Counted from the stretch's first letter, positions 18,546 to 27,191 are shown. The stretch is 64,000 nucleotides of DNA from Phycisphaerae bacterium (GCA_030745875.1 JASLNT010000129.1:31034-95033), one strand, 5' to 3'. Translations and numbers: made by a program. Notes: generated by a model from the letters alone, not told the origin.

Positions 18546-19835
18546 ATGGACGCCGTCGAGCGACATACCGATCCGCCGAACGACGCAATCGCCTGCCTGA
18601 TCCGTATCCAGCAGGTGATGCTGGCCAAGGGGTATATCTACATCGCCGGTGACCGCAAGGCCTGGCCTGATACTCCGGTGCAGATGACCAAGGAGCAGGC
18701 GACGATTCTCGTAGTCCCGTATTACGCCGGTACAGTCGAAGAAGTGCTCAACGCCTGGAATCACGACAAAGAATCGACCGGACTGCTGCTGGTGGGAGAA
18801 GTCGAGACCCAGGCCCGGGAAATAGATCGCCTGCTGGCCCACAAGAGATACACAGGCAGCAGGCTTGCTTACATCGATGCCGTGCGAAGAGAGTTCAGGA
18901 CGCAGGTGCGTTTTGGATCGCTAACGAACCCAGGCAAAGAAGCCCTGGACGCCAAGCACATTGAGGCGTACCTCGACCCGAGTAAATTCAAATCATCACG
19001 CGGGATAGATTGCACTCCGAGACTCGCCGAACACATAGCCCAGAAGTATCAAAGAGAACTGTTCGAAGAGGCAATGCTGGAAGCCGCGGGAACGAAATGG
19101 CCGGTGTTTACGCTGGTAGTAACCGCCACGATGGCGGCAATGTGGATCATGGTGTTCAATGCAGCCGGATGTCATCTGATGCATGATATAGGAGACCCGG
19201 AACTGATGAGATTCGGAGCCTTGCATGGCCCGCTTGCCCGAGACGGTCAGCAGTGGCGGATGCTGTCTTACTCGATCCTACACAGAAGCGCCAGCCACTT
19301 CGCATTCAGCATCATAGTTGTCGCAGTCTCAGGGTGGTGGCTTGAGATGCATCAAGGCGCGTGGCGAGCACTCGTATCTTTTGTGGCGGGAGCATTTGGA
19401 GCGGCAATCGGAAGTTTGTGGATAGCCCCTGAGGCTATCATTGTAAGTTCAGCAGGCGGAATGCTCGGTATGGCCGGAGCGATCGTGGCTGTTCAGATGC
19501 GGTTTTGGGGACAGTTTCCCAAGGGACATTGGAAAGCTACGGCGGCGGTATTGCTGAGCATACTGCCTCCCGGGTTCTTAGCGGTGGCTCTCGGCAATAT
19601 GGGATTCATAGCCGGATTGAGTCTCGCCATCGGCGGGTTTGTCGGAGGGCTGGCTTTCGGATTTGTCGTAGCTCGCCCACCAACAAACAGGTCCAAACCA
19701 AGACGCTGGATCTGGCCAGCGCTGCTAGGTCTGGTTGCCCTGTCACTCATCCTCGCCAATCACGCAATCAACCGAATTCCTCAGACCAAGACCCCACAGA
19801 CTGACGAGACGGTGGCTTCGATTACACGCAAATGA
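18546..19835 (+). CDS. rhomboid-family membrane protein lacking the catalytic dyad
   Basis: This 429-residue protein has a soluble N-terminal part (about 1-190, no recognised domain) and about six to seven hydrophobic helices. The membrane part has a rhomboid layout: a His-rich second helix (LHRSASHFAFS), a helix matching the GxSG helix, and an AxxGGFVGG helix. The catalytic Ser position is Ala (A303, context VSSAGGMLGM). The partner His before the GG is also Ala (A361, context SLAIGGF). It should therefore be an inactive rhomboid that binds or guides membrane proteins, unless the Ser residues at 301-302 substitute. Its stop overlaps the next gene's start (ATGA), suggesting coupled translation with an HDAC-like protein. 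Confidence 0.82.
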   Translation: MDAVERHTDPPNDAIACLIRIQQVMLAKGYIYIAGDRKAWPDTPVQMTKEQATILVVPYYAGTVEEVLNAWNHDKESTGLLLVGEVETQAREIDRLLAHKRYTGSRLAYIDAVRREFRTQVRFGSLTNPGKEALDAKHIEAYLDPSKFKSSRGIDCTPRLAEHIAQKYQRELFEEAMLEAAGTKWPVFTLVVTATMAAMWIMVFNAAGCHLMHDIGDPELMRFGALHGPLARDGQQWRMLSYSILHRSASHFAFSIIVVAVSGWWLEMHQGAWRALVSFVAGAFGAAIGSLWIAPEAIIVSSAGGMLGMAGAIVAVQMRFWGQFPKGHWKATAAVLLSILPPGFLAVALGNMGFIAGLSLAIGGFVGGLAFGFVVARPPTNRSKPRRWIWPALLGLVALSLILANHAINRIPQTKTPQTDETVASITRK

Positions 19836-20986
19836 AAGAAAAAACTATGAGCAAGAGAAACATATTGCCTCGTTTGAAACCGCTGCGACTGCTGCTTGTA
19901 TCGCTCGTGTTCGTGGGCGTGTGGGTGGGATTCTGTTGCGTGGTTCCGTCTTCGATGCGGCAGGTTAAGGCGCCCCGCCGCGGCAGAGCGTATAATGATC
20001 GCGTGGCGATTGTTTACAGCAAACATTACCAGATGTCCTTGGGCGGGCTCGAGAAGCTCCACAGCTTCGATATCCGCAAGTATGCGCGGATATACCTGAA
20101 GCTCAACACCGAGGGGCTCCTCCGGCCGGAAGATGTCTTCGTGCCCGAGGCGGTCAGCAAGAATGAAATCCTGCTGGTCCATACGCCCGAGTTCCTCGAA
20201 AGCCTCAAGGATTCGCCGACCGTGGCGAGATACCTCGAGGCCCCGTTCGCAGCGACCGTGCCCAACGCCCTGGTGGATGCGGCGATACTCAACGCGTTCC
20301 GTTACTCCACCGGCGGGACGGTTCTAGCCGGTCGACTTGCACTCAAGCACGGGATCGCGATTAACATCGGAGGCGGGTATCACCACGCTAAACCCATCGC
20401 TGGCGAGGGGTTCTGCATCTATGCCGACATGCCAATCGCCATCCGCGTGTTACAGAAAGAAAAGCTGATCGGCCGCGCTATGGTGATCGATCTCGACGTT
20501 CACCAGGGCAACGGGACGGCGGTCTGTTTCGCGACCGACGACAGCGTATTTACCTTCTCGATGCACCAGGGAAACATCTACCCTATCCCCAAGGCCGTAA
20601 GCGATCTGGACATAGAACTCAAAACCGGCACGAACGACGAGGAATTCCTGTCGATCCTGGACAAGAATCTCGGCAGCGCGATCGATCGCGCCGACCCTGA
20701 TATAGTGTTCTTACAAGCCGGCTGCGACACGCTTAAGGGCGATCCGCTGGCGAATCTGAACATGAGCCTGGAGGGAATTGTGAAGCGCGACGCAATGGTG
20801 ATCGACGAATGCGTCAAGCGCAGGATTCCGATCGTGATGGTCCTCGGCGGCGGATACAGCAAGCGGGCCTGGAAAGTGCAATACGCCTCGATCGCAAGAA
20901 CACTCAAGAAATACGGGATCACTGCCAATCGCCACCCTCACAAACGCCGCGAACTCACGGGCAAAGAGAAGTTATACACGAAATAG
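19832..20986 (+). CDS. membrane-anchored or exported histone-deacetylase-family protein
   Basis: This 384-residue protein belongs to the zinc-dependent HDAC/AcuC/acetylpolyamine amidohydrolase superfamily. It has an N-terminal hydrophobic helix (about 20-42) behind basic residues, so the enzyme domain probably faces the periplasm. Family motifs are present: GGGYHHAKP, VIDLDVHQGNGTA (zinc ligands D and H), FLQAGCDTLKGDPL (third zinc ligand) and VLGGGYS with the catalytic Tyr. Layout and length are closest to HDAC11/class IV-like bacterial proteins. The likely substrate is an acetylated small amine or sugar rather than a protein. The first ATG overlaps the upstream stop, and an in-frame ATG at 19847 is an alternative start. 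Confidence 0.88.
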   Translation: MKEKTMSKRNILPRLKPLRLLLVSLVFVGVWVGFCCVVPSSMRQVKAPRRGRAYNDRVAIVYSKHYQMSLGGLEKLHSFDIRKYARIYLKLNTEGLLRPEDVFVPEAVSKNEILLVHTPEFLESLKDSPTVARYLEAPFAATVPNALVDAAILNAFRYSTGGTVLAGRLALKHGIAINIGGGYHHAKPIAGEGFCIYADMPIAIRVLQKEKLIGRAMVIDLDVHQGNGTAVCFATDDSVFTFSMHQGNIYPIPKAVSDLDIELKTGTNDEEFLSILDKNLGSAIDRADPDIVFLQAGCDTLKGDPLANLNMSLEGIVKRDAMVIDECVKRRIPIVMVLGGGYSKRAWKVQYASIARTLKKYGITANRHPHKRRELTGKEKLYTK

Positions 20987-20992
20987 CAATTG

Positions 20993-22300
20993 CTATTGCC
21001 CGGTTTCAAGGCTCTCTTTGAGTTCGTTGCTGATCCGCATGGCACACCAATCATGTCCGCACATACTGCAGTAGTCAATATCGGTGTCGAGATCCCGTGT
21101 ACGAATCTCGCGTGCGGTTTCGGAATCGAAAGCAAGTTCAAACTGCCTTTCCCACTCGAAATTCGCCCGAGCGTCGGACATCTTGTCGTCCCAGTCTCTG
21201 GCTCCAGGAATTCCGCGCGCCACGTCTCCGGCGTGTGCGGCTATTTTGTATGCGATGCAGCCGGCTTTTACGTCTTCGGGGGTCGGCAGGGACAGGTGCT
21301 CGCTGGGGGTGACGTAGCACAGGAAACTGGCTCCTGCGGATGCGGCGGCGGTGGCGCCGATGGTCGAGGTGATGTGGTCGTATCCGGGAAATACGTCGCT
21401 GACGATCGGACCGAGCACGTAAAACGGCGCCCCGTGACAGACTTCCTGCTGGCGTTGTATGTTCATTTCGATCTGATCAAACGGAACGTGTCCGGGTCCT
21501 TCGACCATGACCTGCACCCCAGCGTCGCGAGCACGCAGAACCAATTCGCCAAGCACGTCGAGTTCGGCAAACTGGGCTTCGTCAGATGCATCAGCCAGAC
21601 AGCCCGGACGCAACCCATCGCCCAGCGAATACGTGATATCGTATTCCAGCATGATGGCGTTGATCTCGTCGAACAGTTCGTACATGGGATTCTCGCGACC
21701 GTGATAGTCCATCCATTTGGCCAGCAGGCTCCCGCCCCGCGAGACGATGCCCATCTTTCGCTTACACGCAAGCGGAATGTGGTTTCTCAGCAGACCGGCG
21801 TGGATGGTGAAGAAGTCGACGCCCTGAGCGGCCTGTGTTGCTATTGTCGCCAGGATGTCGTCGCTGGTGAGTTCTTCAACGGGCTTGTCAATGATCATCG
21901 AGTAGATCGGAACCGTACCCAGCGGGATCGAAGAGTTCGCGATAAGATGCGTTCTAATCTCATCCAAATCTCCGCCGGTCGACAGATCCATGACGGCGTC
22001 AGCCCCATATCGCACAGCCCAACTCAGTTTCTGTAGTTCGGCATCCTTGCAGGAACTGTCGGGCGAAGAGCCGATGTTGGCGTTTATCTTCGTGGTCACC
22101 GCCCGCCCTATCCCACATGGGTCCAGGGATGTAGCGGCGCTGTCGGCCGGGCTCAGGTGAACGCGATTGGCGGGAATTATGAGTCGCCCGGCTGCGATTT
22201 CATCGCGAATGACGTCAACCGAGGTGTTCTCTCTGTTCGCAACACGACGCATCTGGTCGGTTACATGCCCGTCGCGTGCTTCGAGGTACTGTGTTGTCAT
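20993..22300 (-). CDS. thiC: phosphomethylpyrimidine synthase ThiC
   Basis: This 435-residue radical-SAM enzyme converts aminoimidazole ribotide to HMP phosphate, the pyrimidine half of thiamine. I start it at MTTQYLEARDGH, because the longer open frame upstream would read into the leader. Key features are KINANIGSS, GADAVMDLSTGG, VEGPGHVPFDQI and the C-terminal cluster motif CSMCGHDWC (C411, C414, C419). The short form, without the long N-terminal extension of the E. coli enzyme, is common in anaerobes. It is a single-gene unit with its own promoter and a TPP riboswitch, and ends 6 bp from the convergent HDAC-like gene. No other thi genes are in the window. Confidence 0.97.
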   Translation of the reverse strand: MTTQYLEARDGHVTDQMRRVANRENTSVDVIRDEIAAGRLIIPANRVHLSPADSAATSLDPCGIGRAVTTKINANIGSSPDSSCKDAELQKLSWAVRYGADAVMDLSTGGDLDEIRTHLIANSSIPLGTVPIYSMIIDKPVEELTSDDILATIATQAAQGVDFFTIHAGLLRNHIPLACKRKMGIVSRGGSLLAKWMDYHGRENPMYELFDEINAIMLEYDITYSLGDGLRPGCLADASDEAQFAELDVLGELVLRARDAGVQVMVEGPGHVPFDQIEMNIQRQQEVCHGAPFYVLGPIVSDVFPGYDHITSTIGATAAASAGASFLCYVTPSEHLSLPTPEDVKAGCIAYKIAAHAGDVARGIPGARDWDDKMSDARANFEWERQFELAFDSETAREIRTRDLDTDIDYCSMCGHDWCAMRISNELKESLETGQ

Positions 22301-22333
22301 ACTCGTCTCCGTCGGCGTCTGTGCGCACAAGAT

Positions 22334-22357
22334 CGGCCGCCAGTAATCCGGCGGCCG
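22334..22357 (-). promoter_or_regulatory. hairpin in the thiC leader (possible expression platform)
   Basis: CGGCCGCC and GGCGGCCG form a perfect 8-bp stem around an 8-base loop, between the TPP aptamer and the thiC start. No U-run follows, so it is not a classic intrinsic terminator. It could take part in translational control or Rho-dependent attenuation. Confidence 0.5.
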
Positions 22358-22390
22358 AAACAACTAACGCACCCGCGGTCGTTTCGGTCC

Positions 22391-22488
22391 ACTTCCCTAC
22401 GCAGTTCACCCGGCCGCAGCCGAGTTCAATGATCAGGTTCCAAGGGTCTTCTCAGTTCAGGTCCACACCAAGACCAAACGCCCCTAGC
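22391..22488 (-). ncRNA. TPP riboswitch (THI element) upstream of thiC
   Basis: Read on the minus strand, the leader shows the conserved TPP aptamer elements in order: AGGGGCG at the 5' end of P1/P2, CTGAGA, ACCCTTGGAACCTGATC (matching the ACCCUUUGAACCUGAUC core), a variable helix, and GCGTAGGGAAGT closing the aptamer. It sits 91 bp before the thiC start, the expected target. Binding of thiamine pyrophosphate should reduce thiC expression. Confidence 0.93.
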
Positions 22489-22499
22489 GAACTGTAACG

Positions 22500-22528
22500 A
22501 TACTATCACAAGGCGTTGGTTGGGGCAA
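22500..22528 (-). promoter_or_regulatory. putative thiC promoter
   Basis: On the minus strand TTGCCC (22528-22523) and TAGTAT (22505-22500) are separated by 17 bp, immediately upstream of the riboswitch. The position would start the transcript about 5-8 bases before the aptamer. Confidence 0.6.
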
Positions 22529-22568
22529 GTCTTGGGGGAGCATATACGAGGGGACTCTAGCGGACCGG

Positions 22569-23342
22569 TCAGGTTTTGGCGTTTGAGCGGTCGTCAGTGG
22601 CTCGGGCGATACGGTCGCGAAGGTCGGCGGCCTCCTCGTAGCGTTCATCCGAAATGGCCTGGTCCAGCGCATCGCGGAGTTCCTGGACCGGATCCTTGGG
22701 GATTCCGCTTTCGATCTCGCCAGCCAGAGCGCGGAGCATGACCAGTTCGGTGGACTCATCAGCCATGTCGGGATGGTCGAACCGCTCGAAGAATTCTTTT
22801 ATTTTTGCGATGCCCTCTTCGATCAGGCTCAGGGCGGCTTTGGGGCGCTGGTCGCGAACCAGAAGCTGCGCCTCAGCGCGAGTGTTCATCATGAGGACAT
22901 ACGGGCGATACTGTTCCAAGACGTACCTGTCCGAAGCGTCATGGGCGTATTTGGCGCAAAAGTCCATAAGCACTAGATTACGCTCAGTATCGCGAGCGAC
23001 TGACGAATAATCCTCAAGCACAAACTCAGCGAGATAGCGATGATAGTACAGCACCGCTTCGCTCCGCAAAAGTTCGCAGGCGCGCTCGTCGAGAGTGAAT
23101 CCTTCATCGCTACCGGAGTCTGCGACCTGACTTGCAAGTTCCTGACGATAGTAATCCAGCAGGCTCTCGCAATCGTGAGGGCGCTGACCGTCAGGCCTCC
23201 CTTGCGAATTCATCTGCAGAATGCCCAGATCGAGGCGAAGTTGTATCTTCTCAACGCCATCGGACCCATTGATCCTCCGAGCGGTTATCTGCCCAGGCCG
23301 GTAAGGCCACTCATCCATTATGTCGCCGATATCCAGATTCAT
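22569..23342 (-). CDS. UVR-motif (UvrB/UvrC motif) protein of unknown function
   Basis: I choose the start MNLDIGDIMDEWPYRPG (257 residues). An in-frame ATG 51 bp upstream (23393) would add 17 residues with no family look. The N terminus (WPYRPGQITARRI, KIQLRLDLGILQM) matches a family of planctomycete proteins that carry a UVR motif. The centre is helical and TPR-like (about 70-210). The C terminus has the UVR motif DALDQAISDERYEEAADLRD, the interaction helix shared by UvrB, UvrC and McsA. There is no nuclease or ATPase domain, so a scaffold or partner role is inferred. Downstream lies the thiC promoter; upstream is the hydrogenase terminator. Confidence 0.82.
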   Translation of the reverse strand: MNLDIGDIMDEWPYRPGQITARRINGSDGVEKIQLRLDLGILQMNSQGRPDGQRPHDCESLLDYYRQELASQVADSGSDEGFTLDERACELLRSEAVLYYHRYLAEFVLEDYSSVARDTERNLVLMDFCAKYAHDASDRYVLEQYRPYVLMMNTRAEAQLLVRDQRPKAALSLIEEGIAKIKEFFERFDHPDMADESTELVMLRALAGEIESGIPKDPVQELRDALDQAISDERYEEAADLRDRIARATDDRSNAKT

Positions 23343-23449
23343 TGCGCTCTTTTCGGGCAGTCCAGACCAGCTAATGGTCTTTCCGTCCACCATTGAATTC
23401 TAGCAGTTTCCGATCGGAACGTCCAAGAAATCATCCCGTTTGAAACACG

Positions 23450-23495
23450 AATATAGAAAGCCTGCCCGATGGAAATCACACTCCACCGGGCAGGC
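23450..23495 (-). terminator. Rho-independent terminator of the hydrogenase operon
   Basis: On the minus strand GCCTGCCCG (23495-23487) pairs with CGGGCAGGC (23468-23460), followed by TTTCTATATT. It lies 32 bp after the hydA stop codon. The T-tract is interrupted, so efficiency is uncertain. Confidence 0.75.
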
Positions 23496-23526
23496 GTAAT
23501 CAGGTTTCACGTGAAGCTCGTCAGGC

Positions 23527-25446
23527 TCAGAGGTACTTTCCTCTGGCCGTGTAGCTGGTGTGCAAGAGCTTGTGGCTGATGTGTCCGCAGGGACCATCGG
23601 TCAGGAATTTTTCGTAGAGTTCCCAGACAACCGGGTTTTCGTGAGATTTCCTAACACCGTAAGCTTCATCTTCGGCGTAGATCGCCTCGGCGCGTGCAGC
23701 CCGAATTTCCGGGGTGGTCGGAATCGGCTGACCGCCGCCGCCCAGGCATCCGCCCGGACAGGCCATGAATTCGATAAAGTGACACTCGCTGAACGGACCT
23801 CCGTTCTTGATATCTTCCAGAACTTTCTTGGCGTTGGCCGTTCCGTGGCAGACGCCGACCTTCAGTGTCGCGCCCTTCAGCCAATCCCAATTGGGAACCA
23901 GATCTTTGAGGACGTCCGGAACGGGACCGACATTTTCGATCGGCAGTTCAACCATGCGAGCTCCTTCAAACCCGCGTATCGGCATGATGTTGGCGTGCTC
24001 GAAGAGGTCTTCGACCTTCACCCCGCAAACCAATTCGATAACGGTTCGCAGCGCCGCTTCCATCACTCCGCCGGTGGCGCCGAAAATCACGCCCGAACCG
24101 GTGGCTGTTCCAAACGGAGAGTCAAAATCCGTTTTGGGCATATCCGGCAGGTGGATGCCCGCTTCGGAAATCATCTTGGCCAGTTCGCGGGTCGTCAGAC
24201 CGTAGTCCACGTCCTTGAAACCGCTGTCCGTCATTTCCGGGCGATTGCACTCGAACTTCTTGGCCGAACAGGGCATCAGGGCGACCGACACGACATCTGC
24301 GGGGTCGATCCCGTGGTGCTCGGCGTAGAACGTCTTGATAAGCGCCCCGAACATCTGCTGGGGACTCTTGGCCGACGACATATTCGGCAGCAGTTCCGGA
24401 TAGAAGTGCTCGATGAACTTAACCCATCCGGGGCTGCAGGAGGTGAACTGCGGCAGAGCGACGGTCTCGTCCTTCTCAACCAGCGCCTTGTAGAGACGAA
24501 GCAACAGTTCCGTGCCTTCTTCGATGATCGTCAGGTCGGCGGTGAAGTTGGTGTCGAACACCTTGTCAAACCCGCATCGCCGCACCGCCGTGTTCATTTC
24601 GAAAGTCATCGGCGTTCCAGGTTCCAGCCCGAAGCACTCGCCGATACCGGCACGCGGGCTCGGCGCTGTCTGCAGCGTGACGTGTTTTGTCGGATCGTCG
24701 ATAGCGGCCCACACTTCGTCCGTAGGATCGTTCGCCGTCAGCGCGCCGGTTGGGCAACGGTTGATGCACTGCCCGCAGTTAATGCAAACCACTTCGCCCA
24801 GAGGCCTGTCCTGGAAAGTCTCGATCGTGGTTTCGGTGCTTCGGTGGGCTGCTTCCAGCACTCCGACTTCCTGGAGATCGATGCAGGTGCGGACGCATCG
24901 GCGGCAGAGAACGCACTTGTTCATATCGCGCGCCACGGAGTGGCTTGAGTTGTCCTTTTCGTACATGGGCTTTTCGGGGTGCCCAAAACGGAAGAAGTCC
25001 ACGCCGTATTCCTTAGCCAGCGACTGCAGTTCGCAGTTATTGTTGCGGAAACACGCATAACACTCGCCGTAATGCTTGCTGAGCAGCAGATCGATAATGT
25101 GCCTGCGTGCGTGTCTGACTTGGGGCGTGTGCGTCTTAATGTTCAGCGGCGAGGTAATCGGGTAGGCGCACGAAGCCTGGAGAGCTCGCTGGTTTTCAAC
25201 TTCGACAACACAGACGCGGCAAACACCGGCGACGCACAGGTCGTCGTGGTGGCAGAGCGTGGGAATATGGATGCCGAATTTCTTGGCGGCTTCCAAGATC
25301 GTAGTGCCCATTGGAACTTTGATTTTGTTGTCGTCGATGGTGATTGTGATCTGCGCGCCGATCGCATTAACTTCACCAGGCTTATCCACCACCTGGCCCC
25401 GCTGTGCCTTGGGGGCGCGATCAGTGTCTTTGATATTGTCTGTCAT
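23527..25446 (-). CDS. hydA: [FeFe] hydrogenase catalytic subunit, NADH-linked type
   Basis: This 639-residue subunit catalyses reversible proton reduction to hydrogen. It has, in order, a 2Fe-2S ferredoxin domain (CHHDDLCVAGVCRVC, later Cys in LQASC), the His-ligated cluster (HYGECYACFRNNNC), two 4Fe-4S motifs (CVLCRRCVRTC, CINCGQCINRCPTG) and the H-cluster domain. The H-cluster motifs are TSCSPGW (near 333), MPCSAKKFE (near 391) and MACPGGCLGGGG (near 559). In the first motif Ser replaces the second Cys of the usual TSCCPxW, the residue used for proton transfer in model enzymes. A short-subunit-like C-terminal tail ends in a TARGKYL-type sequence. GGAAC lies before the ATG. NuoE- and NuoF-like genes precede it. 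Confidence 0.96.
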   Translation of the reverse strand: MTDNIKDTDRAPKAQRGQVVDKPGEVNAIGAQITITIDDNKIKVPMGTTILEAAKKFGIHIPTLCHHDDLCVAGVCRVCVVEVENQRALQASCAYPITSPLNIKTHTPQVRHARRHIIDLLLSKHYGECYACFRNNNCELQSLAKEYGVDFFRFGHPEKPMYEKDNSSHSVARDMNKCVLCRRCVRTCIDLQEVGVLEAAHRSTETTIETFQDRPLGEVVCINCGQCINRCPTGALTANDPTDEVWAAIDDPTKHVTLQTAPSPRAGIGECFGLEPGTPMTFEMNTAVRRCGFDKVFDTNFTADLTIIEEGTELLLRLYKALVEKDETVALPQFTSCSPGWVKFIEHFYPELLPNMSSAKSPQQMFGALIKTFYAEHHGIDPADVVSVALMPCSAKKFECNRPEMTDSGFKDVDYGLTTRELAKMISEAGIHLPDMPKTDFDSPFGTATGSGVIFGATGGVMEAALRTVIELVCGVKVEDLFEHANIMPIRGFEGARMVELPIENVGPVPDVLKDLVPNWDWLKGATLKVGVCHGTANAKKVLEDIKNGGPFSECHFIEFMACPGGCLGGGGQPIPTTPEIRAARAEAIYAEDEAYGVRKSHENPVVWELYEKFLTDGPCGHISHKLLHTSYTARGKYL

Positions 25447-25467
25447 TATTCGTTCCTTAGTCCGTAA

Positions 25468-26649
25468 TCAGGCGACTGCCCCTTCGAGGCGACCGAGTAT
25501 TTCGTGAGAGAAATGCTCGACAACCGACAGAAAAGCGTTCGGGCTCGACTGCCCCAATCCGCACTTTGAGGCCACCTGCATAGTCTTGCCAAGCGAGCAA
25601 AGTTCGTTGAGGTATTTCACCGAGCACGTGCCTACAGCGAGCATCCTTACGCCTTCAAGCAGTTTCTCATTGCCTTCACGACAGGGAGTGCATTGCCCAC
25701 AGGATTCCTCCACGAAGAATTCCATGAAGTTCTCTACGACATCAAGCATGTCCCGATCGGGTCCGAAGATGATTACCGACCCGCCGGTTGCCACATCCTC
25801 AAAAGCAATTTTACGATCGAACTGTTCCGCCGGTATGCACTGGCCCGACGCCCCGCCGATCTGAACGGCCTTGCTGTCTTCGGCTCCAGTCGCCTGGAGG
25901 ACATCGTTGATGCTGACACCCAAGGGAAACTCATATACGCCCGGATTCGCGCAATCGCCCGATATGCTCAGGAGTTTCGGACCGACCGACTGTTCCGTGC
26001 CGATACTTTGGAACCACTCGGCTCCCTTGGCGAAAATGCACGCCGCCCAAGCCAGCGTTTCAACATTATTGACAACTGTTGGCCTTCCGCGATATCCGGT
26101 GTCCACCGGGAACGGCGGGCGATTTCTCGGTTCGCCGCGGTGGCCTTCGAGCGACTCGATAAGCGCCGTCTCCTCACCGCACACGTACGCCCCGCTGCCC
26201 ATGCGGATCTCGATATCAAAATCGAATCCGTCCCTGCCGGCGGCGCCCTGTCCGAGCATTCCGTCGTCTCGGCGTCTGGCCAGAGCGTCCTCGAGGTCCT
26301 TCATCAGGTAGATGTACTCACCACGAAGATAGAGAATGCCCTTCTGTGCTCCGACGGCAATGGCGGCAATGGTCATGCCGTCAAACACCAGATCGACGTA
26401 CTCACTGAGGATCACGCGATCTTTGAACGTTCCAGGCTCGCCTTCATCTGCGTTGCAGACGATGAATTTGTCGGGTCCGACAGCCGCAGCGGCCAGGTTC
26501 CACTTGGCGGAAACCGGGAATCCCGCTCCGCCTCGCCCCCTCATCTTGGCGACCTGCATTGCGGCCAGGATGTCGGCTCGCCCGCCGGAGGCGGCGGCTT
26601 TTAAGCCCGCGTAGGCTTCTACTTGACGGAATGTCAGTTCAGTATTCAT
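25468..26649 (-). CDS. hydB: NuoF-like NADH/flavin subunit of the hydrogenase
   Basis: This 393-residue subunit starts at the ATG overlapping the hydC stop (ATGA). A longer open frame would run into hydC. It is the NuoF core: GRGGAGFPVSAKW for FMN/NADH binding, CNADEGEPGTFKDR, GSGAYVCGEETALIESLEG, and a single 4Fe-4S site at SCGQCTPCREG plus a later Cys. The N-terminal 2Fe-2S domain and the C-terminal two-cluster ferredoxin domain that HydB of bifurcating HydABC enzymes usually has are absent. It should pass electrons from NADH to HydA, and the simpler wiring resembles the non-bifurcating NADH-dependent type. That reading is an inference from domain content. Confidence 0.94.
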   Translation of the reverse strand: MNTELTFRQVEAYAGLKAAASGGRADILAAMQVAKMRGRGGAGFPVSAKWNLAAAAVGPDKFIVCNADEGEPGTFKDRVILSEYVDLVFDGMTIAAIAVGAQKGILYLRGEYIYLMKDLEDALARRRDDGMLGQGAAGRDGFDFDIEIRMGSGAYVCGEETALIESLEGHRGEPRNRPPFPVDTGYRGRPTVVNNVETLAWAACIFAKGAEWFQSIGTEQSVGPKLLSISGDCANPGVYEFPLGVSINDVLQATGAEDSKAVQIGGASGQCIPAEQFDRKIAFEDVATGGSVIIFGPDRDMLDVVENFMEFFVEESCGQCTPCREGNEKLLEGVRMLAVGTCSVKYLNELCSLGKTMQVASKCGLGQSSPNAFLSVVEHFSHEILGRLEGAVA

Positions 26650-27167
26650 ACCAGGTGCTCCTCCTCGCCCTGAATCGCATGCGGTGACAAGCGAGAGCGG
26701 CATTCTTCAAGGATTTCCAGAACGCTTTGCGGTGTGACCTTCGTCCAGAGGATATCGTTAACCAGGAGCGCCGGTCCCTGGTCGCACAGGCCTATGCAAT
26801 TGGCCCATTCCAGAGTGAACGTTCCGTCAGTCGTAGTCTCACCAAACTTGATTCCCAGCTCGTTCTCGAGTTGAGCGGCGATACGGTCCTTACCGGCCAT
26901 GTCGCAACTGATCGTTTGGCACAAACGAATAACAAACCGCCCGAGCGGCTTTTCGCTCAGGAAGCTGTAGAAAGTAACCACGCCGTGGACCTCGACAGGA
27001 TGGATGTCCAGAGCGTCTGCAATCTTCTGCATCGCAAAGTCCCTGACGAAACCGTACTTCCTCTGAACGGCCTGCAGTATCGGCATGAGCGCGGCTTTAT
27101 CGGTCCCGCACTTGTCGATCAGGACCTGCAACTCCTGATCCAGTCTATTCCTGTTGGTTACCAACAT
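26646..27167 (-). CDS. hydC: NuoE-like 2Fe-2S subunit of the hydrogenase
   Basis: This 173-residue thioredoxin-fold subunit has its 2Fe-2S ligands in CQTISC and CIGLC. The family opening (LMPILQAVQRKYGFV, VEVHGVVTFYSFLSEKP) is clear. I choose the ATG at 27167 because AGGAG lies 8 bp before it. An in-frame GTG two codons earlier (27173) is too close to the ribosome site. It accepts or passes electrons beside the NuoF-like subunit. The stop codon overlaps hydB by ATGA and the response-regulator gene ends 24 bp upstream. Confidence 0.95.
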   Translation of the reverse strand: MLVTNRNRLDQELQVLIDKCGTDKAALMPILQAVQRKYGFVRDFAMQKIADALDIHPVEVHGVVTFYSFLSEKPLGRFVIRLCQTISCDMAGKDRIAAQLENELGIKFGETTTDGTFTLEWANCIGLCDQGPALLVNDILWTKVTPQSVLEILEECRSRLSPHAIQGEEEHLV

Positions 27168-27191
27168 CGACACATCTCCTGTTCAGGGCCT

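Noticed and set aside
22334..22357. thiC leader hairpin as an intrinsic terminator
   Set aside because: No U-run follows the stem on the minus strand.
22215..22409. 64-codon minus-strand frame overlapping the thiC leader
   Set aside because: It covers the end of the TPP aptamer and the leader hairpin, so it is better explained as riboswitch sequence.
23560..24948. 462-codon plus-strand open frame
   Set aside because: Antisense to hydA, which has complete motifs; no recognisable domain.
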